This document shows, one piece after another, positions 49,748 through 60,174 of a DNA stretch of 64,000 nucleotides; within the stretch, counting starts at the first letter, position 1, and each line of letters begins with the position of its first letter. The notes below the pieces were generated by a model. That model had not been told where the DNA came from and ran no database searches. It saw only the letters and a program-made list of their open reading frames with translations. The stretch covers positions 3,489,832 to 3,553,831 of the forward strand of contig NC_064538.1 in the NCBI RefSeq assembly GCF_023856365.1, in the 5' to 3' direction. The translations under genes were made by a program, and so were the position numbers. Source of the DNA: Brienomyrus brachyistius. Lineage: Eukaryota; Chordata; Actinopteri; Osteoglossiformes; Mormyridae.

Positions 49748-52700
49748 GAAATCTAATTACCAAGATGATCGCTGTGTGCAAAGTCAGTCAACCAGTGGAG
49801 ATGATGGATGGTGGAGGCCCTTGAATTCTCTGTGTGAGGGACTTCAGAAATTAGGGGAAGACGGTGAAGGAGAGTCCATTTTAGTAACGTAACTCAAAAC
49901 CGATTGCCTCAGCACGTGCCAATCAGCCCATTATTGACTGATCTGCAGTAATTAAATTTATCCGGCAAAGAAAGTATCTTTTGTTCAGCCTAGTACCTGC
50001 AACGTAAGCATTATAGCAGTGAGTGGATGAGGTTGTCTCATCTACTGCACTGTACACCCCCAGTGGCTGGTGATTGATCGTTTTCTATACGTTTCATCAC
50101 ATGAGGCAAATAGTGCATGCTGATTGGTGGATGTCGTATGTTTTTTCCCTGCGATGGGAGCCTCCTCCCCCAGCACTCTGCCAGTGATTCTGCGGGCCGC
50201 TGGGCAGCAGTCGGTGGCTCTCAGCAGATGGACTCTGTGACACGCACTAGCCCTCTAGCAGGCAGAGCCAAAACAGTCTGGAAAAGAACTTCATTTAGGC
50301 CAATACGATTAGGGAAGGACTTCCTCGTGGAGCAGGATACAGAACATTAATTACTGTTGTAAGGGGAGGAACGGGGAAATGCTCTGACGCACTTTAAATG
50401 AAGTATTTCATCATTGTGCTTTGGATTCGCATCGTGTATGGGGGGGGGGGGGTTTAGGTGTCCAAAGTGGAGTTGCAATCAATTTGTCTTTTTCTTGAAC
50501 CTCATTTCATTCCACTTTATTTTTTGTTTCGCCGGTGCATTCTCTGAAGAAACTGTTGCTTTCTCTTCAGTTATGTGCTTCGGAAGGGTCTCTGCTTAAT
50601 GTCACAGCTGCTGTAGAAGGCTGTGCCTCGTAAAATCAGTCTGCCACTAAAGCGCGTTTCCTTCATGCTATTTTCTTTTTTATAAAACCCACCAGGCTGC
50701 AGTAATGTTCTTCTACAAAATTTTGTGCCGTAATGTGGCACCTACTGGAGAATTCCGAACAAATAGCATCCAGGGATGGTGACTCTTCTTAGATTAAGCC
50801 CATTATTTAAGGAGGGAATGGGGTTGCTTCCCATTGGGCAGCGTAATACCCCCCACTCCTTATTTCAAAGCCTTCCTTACCCCCATCCCTAATGGAATCA
50901 AATTTACTCCAGTGTCTTTGCCTGTGTTTGCTTTTTCTGGGGGGGTCTTCGTGCTGAGAATACTGGCCTGTCTTTTTCCAAGGGGCCGTGACCTGAACAG
51001 TGTTTGTAACAGAGTTCTCTTGCCGTTAATTGTTTCCAGATGTTTAATTGGTTGTGCTTTTTGTCTCTCTACCCTGGGTGAGGCTGCCGTTTATCGGCCG
51101 GTAAACATCTGGTCGGGCACCGAGTGGGACCAAGTTTTCAGCCTGGGAGTTTTATGGCCAAGACGAGCCTCATTTTTGTCTTGATAAATGCCGCAGTTCA
51201 AATCTTGTTATCCTGCCACATTTATTACTGACATTTCAAGAAGAAAATGAATAATAGCATATTGAACTGTTAAAGTAGCTTGACTTTTTCAGCCCTGCCT
51301 GGTCTCTTTGTAACATCCATCGTTTGAGGAACTTCCACTTGTGACACCAACTGCACTCATTCATAAATGACAAGCAGTCACACTTGCGCCCGTGCGGCGT
51401 ATTTTCACTTCTATCTATGCTGAGCAAGTTTGTGTGTGTGTGTGTGTGAGAGAGAGAAAGAGAGAGAACTCGCTGGTTAACGTTCTGACGTGTTTGTACA
51501 ATTTTATACGTAAAATTCTATTTCTGATCGGCTCAGTTTTAAACTTGTCAAATAATGATTTTGTCTCACCCGGCACAGCAGCTAAGCAGCTCACTGGGAA
51601 TTCTCCCCAGTCTCCCAACTGGTCGCCCAAGGGCTGCACCTGGTCGTGACCCTGGTTGATTTCCAAATTGTTAGGCGCCTTGGGGCTTATGCTATATGCT
51701 CACTGGCTGCCTCAGGTCATGGTTTTTACTTCTTACAGTTTGAGGTATGGCTTGTGTTCCAGTTGGTTGGCTTTGTAGCACTGACTCCTTCAGTGCTCTG
51801 TGATTTCAGTGGCTTTCAGTGCAGTGGCTTCATTTGGAAATCGTGCTCATTCTGGAAACAATTGAGGAAAACTGAAAATGAATAGTCATAGTGTTTTTAT
51901 GTTTGGATTTCTGATGAACATTAATGCCGCTGTCAATGCTGTGGTGCGAATTGAGAAGCCTGTTTGATGGGAAATGTTGATTGGGCCCAGCTTAAACGTT
52001 GTTTTCGATGGAAAATCTTACACGAGTGGCTTTTAAAGCGCTTCAGTGATGTTAGACATTCTGCGAATCCCTGAAATGATCCCTAGTTAACACTGGTGGT
52101 CTTCAGCAGGACCTGTCCAGGCTTGGTAGTCACATCAATTTGTGGCGTTGGGTCAGCTGATCCATAAATCTGTCCTAGCAAGGGACGTATTCTACCTCCT
52201 GACCAGCAGAGGGTGCTCTGGGTTCAGGCTGTATAGTGAACTAAACACAGATGTTCATTCTCTGAGTAGTAACCACACTGCAGTAAATTATGATGCGATG
52301 TACAGAAACTGTAGACACGCTCTTAAATCTCACACAAATTGCTCCCGAGTGAAGCGCATTGACCTTGAGGGGAAGCGCTGCTGCTCTCACATCACCGGTG
52401 CTCCTGCCCTTACAATCCATGGGAAGAAAGGAGTTGGGGGGGGGGGGGGGGGGTGGCTGAAGGGTCTCGGGCAACAGAAAAGGATGATAGTGCTTTATAT
52501 TTTGATTTTATTGCTGTCTCCAGCGAGTGTGGTTGGCCGAGCCACTTTACAGTAGCTTAGGTCCTGAGCGGCCTTTTCAAAGCACTAAGCCTGGGTGGTG
52601 TGACAGTATTCCGGTATTTAGAAATCCTGAATGTACCGTTTTTAAGATGAAAGATGCAGACGCTCATTTTTCTGTTAAACTGCTCTACTGGTGAAAAAGG

Positions 52701-54033
52701 TGACTGCAAGTGGCAGGAATAACGCAGGATTGCTAAAAAAGAAAAATGGTGCCTTCCGTTCCGTTTAATTTTCATTCCGCATTGAGAATATTTCTGAATA
52801 TCGTATGTGAATGAAGTTGCCTAAAACGGAAGTTACTGATAGAATGTGCAAATCTAAAATGAAATGAATTTATTATAACGGGGAACTTAGCCAGCACAAG
52901 AGTTGATGCACTGTCTGCAGCCAGTTTGAAGACGCAAAAGCATGTTTTTGTAGATGAGTGGGAATCTTCTTGACTTCTGTACTTCTGTTCATCTTCCAAC
53001 TGCCGTGGATCACAGTATTAACACTCTTGCACACTTTGGCCAATTCAGAAGCACCAGTTTACCTAGCTTTGTGTATCAAGAGTGGTAGTGAAAATCAAAC
53101 CCCCAGCTCCGAAGGTCGGTGCCCCCAGTGCCAACATGGGTTTTAATTTTAATTTAAAAAAAAATTTTTTATTTGTATTTTTTTTAAAACAATGACCTTT
53201 CTCTAACCTTGTCTAACAGGCACATTTGAGGGAGGAGAATCGTGTTTGAAATAGAATCCAAAAGTTAGGAACTTTGGCAGCATTGCGAGAGCCGGACTTC
53301 ACACCGTGTGGCTAAATGTACGACTCTATACCATGGTAAGTGGCACCTTTTAGAGGAACGGCGCGGATTCGGGCCTTCTGTCATGCTCAGCGGCGAATCC
53401 CCAAGAGGCCGTCAAGTGTCGGGCCAGCAGCCTTGAGTGTGTCTGCTGTGAGATTGCAGGGGCTGGATCCGGTGTCCCGCTGGTTTCCAGGAATGGCTTC
53501 CATTTAGCTCACGACTCGCTCGCAGCATATGACATCTACTGGGCAATTACAGGAGGAGGCTGAGTGAAAAGCAGCACGCCCCGTGCCCTTTGGAAGTCGG
53601 CATGAGGGCTGCCTTCACAACACCCTTTGTTACTACACATTCCCCATTCTTCTCTTCGGAATAGTACAAATATATGACCCTTATGAGAATAAAAGCAACC
53701 AGATTTGAATGTTATTGTCCCACCTGATTTTTCACCTGAGGTTGTCAGCACAAGTACACAGATAATGTATGTCCCCCCCCGTGCCTCAGTCTTGTTTAAT
53801 GCTATTTTTCAAACACCAGTGTATCATTGATCTTGTCAGGAAATGATGATGCCCCCCCCCCACCCCCCCAGAGTCTGATCAAAGGACTTGCCTGAATATG
53901 AGACTGCGGGGGTCTTTGATAGTGAAACCCTTAAATTGAGCCTCTGGTGTGGTCTTGTCAGTCTACACTGCGTCAGTTCTGTAAACTGACAGTCTTTACC
54001 GGCCTTGTTTATGAACCTGCCTTCCCACCAGCA
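49748..54033 (+). other. Intronic stretch with simple repeats
   Basis: Holds G13 at 50440-50452, a TG run joined to a GA run at 51430-51468, G18 at 52436-52453, T/A runs at 53150-53190 and C10/C7 at 53852-53869. The 137-codon open frame at 52142-52555 translates through the G18 run and is not credible. No exon is supported. Confidence 0.5.
52436..52453. repeat. G18 homopolymer
   Basis: An uninterrupted run of 18 G. Confidence 0.95.
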
Positions 54034-54153
54034 ATAACCACCTTATCCAGTGAACACTGCCCAGCACTGCACCTTTCCCTACATCTGTGCCATATAACCA
54101 CCTTATCCAGTGAACATTGCACAACACTGCACCTTCCTCTATAGCTGTGTCAC
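54034..54153. repeat. 60-bp tandem duplication
   Basis: The word ATAACCACCTTATCCAGTGA recurs exactly 60 bp later (54034 and 54094). The following TGCACCTT and CTGTGYCA words repeat at the same spacing, so two 60-bp units stand in tandem with a few substitutions. It sits at the start of a LINE-like tail. Confidence 0.88.
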
Positions 54154-54323
54154 ATCTATCATATTTACTGTTTGAACAGCAGCCACAGTGTCTGTTTCAT
54201 TGTGTCGGTACCCCTAGCTCCCCTGTGTGCCAGTGTATGTACATTACTTGTTTGTATATTTGTTAGCCATTATTCTCCTTTCCCCCTCCCTTGTGTTATA
54301 TTTGTCTTGCTTACAGTCTCTGC

Positions 54324-54359
<36 letters not shown>

Positions 54360-54440
54360 AGTGCTGGGGAATGTTATTTCGCACCACCGTATACTGTGAT
54401 TGTGTATAGATGGGATGACAACGAAGATCCACTCAATTAT
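54034..54440 (+). mobile_element. Possible non-LTR retrotransposon 3' region
   Basis: The block is rich in TGCAC, TTGTTTGT and TATTTG words. It ends with AATGTTATTTCGCACCACCG and GGGATGACAACGAAGATCCACTC, resembling the AATGACAATAAAG-type ends of fish LINEs. A TG microsatellite (54326-54356) is embedded. No reverse-transcriptase sequence is visible, so the call rests only on the tail's resemblance. Confidence 0.35.
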
Positions 54441-55262
54441 TGATGTATGTTGTGTGATAGAAAATGAAAGAGAAATTGTGAGATGCATAGTGTTGGCTGG
54501 GAGGCCAGTGGGGTATCCTCACCCCTCTGGGGGGTGAATTCCTGCCCCAGGCTCAGTCTGGCTTGAGTCTGGGGTCTTCCTGCATTCATGTGCAGCTTTT
54601 TCTGGTACTCTGGGGGAAGTGGTGTCTGAATTGTCCATAGTGTGTAAACGTAGTGTGTAGTGTGTAACACTGTGTGCCTTGCAGTGGACTGCAATCCCAC
54701 CCACCCCCGCCCCGTTCTGAGATTAGAGGTCCCTCTGTTTTTGCATTTAACATACTCCGGACTGCAATCCTGACTGGATAAGAAGCTAATGATTATCAAT
54801 GGACAGACTGACGCCACAGACACTGGGCGGAATTTCCTAAAGAATGACTGGGGGGGCTTTCAGATTTCAAAAGTAAAATGTCACCGTTTTAGGGGTTTGT
54901 TCATAAAATGTTATAACCATTTAAAATATTACAGACTCATAGACTTAATATAAATTCATCATTTGCTGGAAGAAGCACTTTAATAGTCCTTTTTGTAAGG
55001 ATGTCACCTCACCTTCAAGTGTGACTGTCATCGCTGAACGTTAGGGCTACGTGATGATTTCCTGTCAGTGTCGCACGTTCTTCTCCATAAAACTGCAGTA
55101 CAGATGATGGAAATCCTTTTACTGGCTGGAAGCTCTGCTCGTGATCCAGAGGCTGTAGATTCAAATAGCTGGAGATGCTCTCTGTCTGGTTGTGCTGCTC
55201 AGAGGGGTGTTATGCTGTATAAGTGGATAATAATGCTGACCAAATAATTCAGCGCTGCGATG
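54441..55262 (+). other. Intronic stretch, nothing recognised
   Basis: The minus-strand open frame of 128 codons at 54437-54823 looks random. No repeat family or exon is supported. Confidence 0.5.
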
Positions 55263-55402
55263 TACGGTACCAGTGAAGAGTTTGGATACACCTACTCATA
55301 GAAAGATTTGTTTATTATTTTTATTAAAACATCAACACTAAAAAATAGAATGAAAGTGTGCACCGATGACATATTAAACAAGAAAATTATGAATTATTAA
55401 TT

Positions 55403-55537
55403 ATAGTTCTTTGGGTTGGGACTCGGAAGGTTGCTGGTTCAAATCCCTGGGTCGGCAGATTGATCCCACCACTGGGGCCTTGAGCAAGGCCCTTAACCCC
55501 AATTGCTCCAGGGACTGGCTGACCTTACTGTCCCCTC
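55403..55537 (+). mobile_element. SINE head nested inside the Tc1 element
   Basis: TTGGGACTCGGAAGGTTGCTGGTTCAAATCCC carries a strong B box, followed by GGCCTTGAGCAAGGCCCTTAACCCC and AATTGCTCCAGGGACTGGCTGACC. This is the DANA/V-SINE-like tRNA-derived head and body common in teleosts. It is related to, but better preserved than, the copy at 1345. It interrupts the Tc1 transposase remnant, so it inserted after the Tc1 copy. Confidence 0.75.
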
Positions 55538-55539
55538 TA

Positions 55540-55710
55540 CACCAGCTCCATGAGGTGGCATCCTGGGATGCTTTCCCAGCTGTCCTGCAGGAGGTCCCAC
55601 ATATATGCTGAGCTCTCATTGGCTGTTTTTCCTTCACGCTCTGGTCAGACTCCTCCAAAACCATTTCTACTGTGTTTAGGTCAGGTGGCCAGGTCATGTG
55701 ATGACACACT
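55540..55710 (-). pseudogene. Tc1-like transposase C-terminal fragment
   Basis: On the minus strand this reads WPPDLNTVEMVLEESDQSV then KEKQPMRAQHI, matching the LNPIEMVWDELDRRVKEKQPTS-type C-terminal region of a Tc1 transposase. The third catalytic residue precedes this part and is absent. The frame continues past this point into the inserted SINE, where the resemblance stops. Confidence 0.8.
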
Positions 55711-55763
55711 ATAACTGTCCTTGTAGGCGGCTTGGCACGTCTAAACTCTTGACTGGTATTGTA

Positions 55764-56250
55764 CTTTCCTGGCTCATGCCCCGGGAATGGTTCTGCTGTT
55801 GTAATCTCGGTCAAGGTGTTGAGGTAAATCTGAATTGGCGTATTAAAAATACCCAGCCTTGCTTATATAAAACTTTTGGCAGGGTCTTTCATAGCTTATA
55901 GCCTGTGCTACCTTGAATTGACTTGACTGACCCCGTGATGGATAGACAGCTCTTGGGGAAAATAGATGGACTGATGGGTGAGTAAATGATGGCTGAATTT
56001 CCTGGCGGACTGTTAGCAGTTTTTTTAATATAACGAGCATCAGTCAGTGTCCCACCTCAATCCATAACTTGGCATAATAGGCCAGGCAGAAAGGGAGGGG
56101 GAGGGGTGTGGGTTCTAGAAGAACTTATTTCAGAGGCTGGCTAAAAATCTTATGAATAGAGAGAGGATGGCAGGACTGTGAGCGTCAAGCATTGATAGCT
56201 CGTGGGAGGAGCAGCGATGCTTGGTGTCGGTTCCATTCTGACGGCCGTCC
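55764..56250 (+). other. End of intron 1, nothing named
   Basis: No repeat family is recognised. The last 50 bp become pyrimidine-rich (CCTCCCTTCCCTGTCTCCGCAG) as expected before a 3' splice site. Confidence 0.55.
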
Positions 56251-56273
56251 TCCCTTCCCTGTCTCCGCAGCAG
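56251..56273 (+). other. Tandem NAGNAG splice acceptor of exon 2
   Basis: A pyrimidine tract (TCCCTTCCCTGTCTCCG) precedes CAGCAG. Both AGs (ending at 56270 and 56273) keep the downstream frame with the phase-1 exon 1. The proximal AG gives Thr-Val-Gln across the junction; the distal AG gives Met-Gln. Confidence 0.65.
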
Positions 56274-56428
56274 TGCAGTCCCTGAACAGCCTCAATGACC
56301 AGATCGCCCATTTCATGGTGAATGGGCCCAAGGCCCTGGACAACGAGGACGACGCCTTCCTGCCCAGTGAGAAGGAGACCCTAAAGAAGTCCATGACCTT
56401 GATGAGACACCTGCTGATGGATGCCCAG
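56271..56428 (+). CDS. KAZN: Second coding exon, kazrin-like protein (coiled-coil start)
   Basis: The 158-bp exon encodes, after two bases completing a split codon, 52 residues. These are VQSLNSLNDQIAHFMVNG, then an acidic patch LDNEDDAFLPSEKE, then the amphipathic helix LKKSMTLMRHLLMDAQ. Codon usage is strongly GC-ending, unlike the surrounding intron. The acceptor CTCCGCAG and the donor CAG|GTACTG (56428/56429) are good, and the exon ends in phase 0. The start phase matches the donor at 15856. The helix would run directly into the long N-terminal coiled coil known in kazrins, which begins with a MEDNKQLALRID-like helix; that next exon is not in this window. The exon itself is close to certain on composition and signals. 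The family name is from memory and unverified. Confidence 0.72.
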
Positions 56429-56582
56429 GTACTGACAATTTACTTGCGGTAAACTGGGGGCAGAGACGCACTGGAGTCGACACTCGGGCTCTACTGAGCA
56501 TGTGCACAGCTGAACGTCTGGAATGCAGACAGGCTTTACTTTTAAACTGCATTCATATTCCTGCCCTGGTATCCTGGTATGA

Positions 56583-56758
56583 CAGGGGTGTCAAACTCCA
56601 GTGCTGGGGAGGGGGGCAGAGTTCTGCACATTTTTGGGTTTCCCCTCATTTAAAACACCTGATTCAACTCCATGTGCTAATTTAGCATACAGATCTTGAG
56701 CTGAATCATCTGTGGTGCAACAGGGGAAGAACTAAGCTACTGGAGTTTGACATCCCTG
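56583..56758. mobile_element. hAT-type MITE (CAGGGGTGTCAAAC family), copy 2
   Basis: The left end CAGGGGTGTCAAACTCCAGTGCTGG and the right end ACTGGAGTTTGACATCCCTG are inverted repeats. The interior (TTGGGTTTCCCCTCATTTAA, CACCTGATTCAACTCC, TCTTGAGCTGAATCATC) lines up with copy 1 at 43002. The right arm is shortened relative to copy 1. No clear target duplication remains. It lies only 155 bp downstream of exon 2. Confidence 0.82.
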
Positions 56759-57593
56759 CTTTATAAGCTCTTAAGTTTACATGCCGATTTATTTATTTAT
56801 TTATTTTTTTTTTTCCTCTCTTGGACTCTTTTATACAATTTCCTCGTTTATCTTGCAGCATTTCTCTGCTGCATTATGTATAAACAAGAAAAATACAGCA
56901 CTGTAATAAAATTCATATTTTTTTTTAAATCTAATCCCATGCCGTTTAGGATGACATCTTAAGTTCCTTTGGAGATCTTGGTAAATTGTTTAGTCTAGTA
57001 TTTGTACATTTTGCTATATTAATATTATGTGCGTTTTATGGTGGGATTTTTGCATATTGGACGCAACCTTGGCTGTGCGTTCGCGACTGGTTGTGAATTT
57101 ATAGGGACGCTTTGTGTTAGTCAGCTTTCCTGGGTCTGTTCAAGGTATTCTGGACTGGTGACAGTTTGCAAATGGCCACAGAGTGGCGTTCGTGAATTTT
57201 CAGACAACAGGTAGCTGTTGAAATGAGCATTTATGTTGACGTGGCCAGCATTCCGGAGACGCAGCCATTGCCCTGACCTCGTCACGTACCACAAGGAACG
57301 GCAGCAAAGTCAAAATGAACAGTGTTAGCATTTGCTAATGAAGTATTTCACAGTGCATTAGTTCATTAGCAGAAAGGTTGGCCGCTAATTGCAATTTAAT
57401 TCTGGAAGTTTTATTTGTACGTGTATTTGATTTTCACCAGTAATTTAACAGTTTTCCCCTCTCCCATGTTTACTGGCACAGGCTGAGAAAGACACTATTG
57501 CAATACTCGCGTTCAGAAATATTTCATCTGATGTGCTTGTGTACGAATTTGCTTCTGCACAAGTGATGTCCTTTTTTCTTACTGTGTGTTTGT

Positions 57594-57690
57594 GAGAGAG
57601 AGAGACACACACACACACACACACACACAGATTGTGGGTGGGATCAGGCTCCACTGGAAACAGCCAGATAAACCCCCCCCCCCCCCCCCC
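57594..57690. repeat. GA/CA microsatellite plus C18 run
   Basis: A short GA run passes into about 12 AC units (57605-57629). About 45 bp later an uninterrupted C18 run lies at 57673-57690. Confidence 0.93.
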
Positions 57691-58267
57691 AGTCTGAAAA
57701 AGTGGCTTTCTGGTCAGTGTTTCGGACGAGGAGGAGGTGTGTTTTATCGCTGGAAGCCTGGAGAGAATCCACTTGCACGTCGCGGGAGACGTGCATGGAC
57801 TACGAAGAGGCCCAGTCCGCCGGCGTCCCCCTGGCCTCGTTAGAGCGTTGGCACGCTCCGCGAACAGGTGGCCATCGCAGGCAAAGGGCGTCCCTGCTGG
57901 CCTTGGCACGCTCCCTTGCGTGCCTCTTTAGATTTTGGTCACTGCTAACCTGCTCTGGTTTTTCATCACACTCGCTTCATAAATATATAGTTTAAACACG
58001 TGGACATTAGAAGGGTGGGTTGGCCAGGAGGACGTTTTACAGCTCTTGTCTGTTCTCTAGCCCTGACTGAAAGAGGTGGGACACCCCCACCCCCAATGGT
58101 TTGTCCCAAATTGTATCTGAAGTGTTTCTCTGCGCACGACTGGCTCTTCCACTCTGTTGCTAGGAGAGGGGGGTTGGCATTTTTTTTTCTGTGACTTTGA
58201 CAGTCAATGAAAGCATCCCCCTCCCCCCACAATCCCTTATTGAACATTTATTCTTGTTCATGTAGGC

Positions 58268-58460
58268 CAGGGGTGGGCAATCTTATCCAGAAAGGACCTG
58301 TGTGTACAAGGGTTTTTGCTGTAACTCCCTAATTAGATTGCTAATTAGAGGACTGATTGGCTCACACCTGGGTTTGAACAGCTGACCCAAAAACCTTTGG
58401 GTTATGGCAAAAACCTGCATACACACACCGGCCCTTTGCAGATCAGAGGTGCCACCCCTT
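58268..58460. mobile_element. hAT-type MITE with perfect 8-bp target duplication
   Basis: The 193-bp element starts CAGGGGTGGGCAATC and ends GATCAGAGGTGCCACCCCTT, imperfect inverted termini. The identical 8-bp word ATGTAGGC flanks it at 58260-58267 and 58461-58468. The interior has CTAATTAGATTGCTAATTAG and paired GGTTTTTGC / GCAAAAACC words. It belongs to a different MITE family from the 43.0/56.6 kb pair. Confidence 0.87.
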
Positions 58461-58697
58461 ATGTAGGCTGTCATGTGTTTAATAGAGCACATTGACTTTT
58501 CAGTTTACAGATGCTAGAGGTTATTGCTTCAATGTATGACCTCAGATGCGATGGGAAAACATTTCTGTTTTCTGGATTCCTCTGTGCATGTTTAAAATAA
58601 ATCCCATTGCTCACATTCGGAAAGCACAGTTAATTTACTTCCATCGCAGCATTTCCCAGAGAAGGTACGGCAGCTCTAAGGACGCATGGCTACTCAT

Positions 58698-58717
58698 CCC
58701 CCCCCCCCCCCCCCCCC
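58698..58717. repeat. C20 homopolymer
   Basis: An uninterrupted run of 20 C in intron 2. Confidence 0.95.
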
Positions 58718-59915
58718 GCGTGACCTTATACCCTGTGAGTGAATGTAAGCCTGCTTCTACCACCAGGCCAACCACCGGTGATGCTGTGCTTACAGGCTTG
58801 GTTGAGGTCAGGTTTGCAGGTGTAGGACTTGCATGCAGAAGTGCAAAGGGAAGTGGGTTTGGAAGTATGGAAGACGTAGGAGAAAAGTGTAACAGCACCA
58901 ACAAATTTAAATACAGATTTCAGTTTGAGACTTTAGGGTCCCAATGTCTGTCTGCCTTCCAGAGAATTTTGTGACCTGCATCCTGCAGTTTGACATACTA
59001 ATCAGTTTGGTTAGATTAGTGGGGGAGGGACCTTATTCAGATGATGCGTGTTAAAGTTATAAAGCCCTGAACTGAACTTGAGGTTAACGCAGAGATATGA
59101 GCTGGTATGAAACGACACCATGAGCCAGGTGTGGTCATAGTTCTCACTGCATTTTGGATTTAGTGTAGCGTTAGTAGGGGGTATGACCTGTACAGCGCAG
59201 GGAGATGTTCTGGAACGTGCAAAGCTGACAGTCCATGCACACCAGAAAGTTGGTATCGTGCTTGCCTTCTGTTTACGCCCCAATTTTCAGCACCCTGGAT
59301 TAGCAATCTATTCTGCCCGTCTGTCCATTAGGAAATTAAGTTTTCGGAGAAACTCTTAACGGGCAACAAAGTGCTACTTCTCTTCCTGGGGCCGACGATT
59401 ATTTACCTCCTTTTACCTGGTGGCCTGTGGAATTTTTATTTTCAAGCTACATGCATTAGCTAATGACTTGCAGTAATTATTCATTGCGTACATTCCTTTG
59501 CCTTTTAAGGTGTTGTGGGCGCTGTTCTCTTACACTGAGATGAGCTATGCAAAGTATGACAATAAATCAGTATTTATTGAATGGTGCTTAAATGTTCAGG
59601 GGCTCAGGTTGTATCCTGTGTAGCCATTTTTATGTCCACAAATTAAAAAAAAGAATTACTTGCAGTCAAATGCCTACATTAGTTTGTAATCTAGATTTTA
59701 CCCAACTAGTGAAAATTTCCAGCCCACAAATAACATCTTTAGCTTTCTGTAATTTCCTCCATGTTATTTGTCCAGGTTCTCAATCGAAGCAGAAAGGTTT
59801 AATTAATAGGCAATTGTAATGAAAGACGGCAGAACGTGGCCTGTGTGGAGATGTACTTTTACTGGATTCTGATTTAGAAAGTGAAGAAATTCTGTTGTCG
59901 GAATATGGTGAGCAG

Positions 59916-60174
59916 TCAGAGGACAATCTTTGCGGCATCACTGCTTGGCTGCCCTGTCACGCACGCACACTCGCTGTTATGTGGCTGCCTCTTTCGGCCA
60001 ATCAAGGATCTTGGGCTGTCACAGAATAATATCTTGACAGTAATATATCTTTCTATTCGATTTGCTTCTGGGTCGAGACACACTCCAGTTTGGGTTTAAA
60101 CATGAACCTTTTTCTTTTGCTCAAGTCACACAAGCTACCAAAAGGCATCAGAGGACAATCTTTGTGGCATCACT
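59916..60174. repeat. 27-bp direct repeat, copies 232 bp apart
   Basis: The word TCAGAGGACAATCTTTGYGGCATCACT (27 bp) occurs at 59916-59942 and 60148-60174 with a single C/T difference. The sequence between is not recognised as a transposon. Confidence 0.9.

Larger units (their letters stand above)
55265..55761 (-). mobile_element. Internally deleted Tc1/mariner element with both terminal repeats
   Basis: The left end CGGTACCAGTGAAGAGTTTGG and the right end CTAAACTCTTGACTGGTATTG are inverted repeats, each next to a TA dinucleotide (55263-55264 and 55762-55763), the usual Tc1 target duplication. The inside keeps only the C-terminal part of a transposase on the minus strand. A SINE is inserted at about 55403-55537. 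Its terminal sequence differs from the two other Tc1 relics in the window, so this is a third family. Confidence 0.87.

Noticed and set aside
52142..52555. 137-codon plus-strand frame
   Set aside because: It runs through the G18 tract (poly-Gly) and has no domain or splice support.
59011..59283. 90-codon minus-strand frame
   Set aside because: It looked protein-like in places but matches no family that I know and lacks exon signals.
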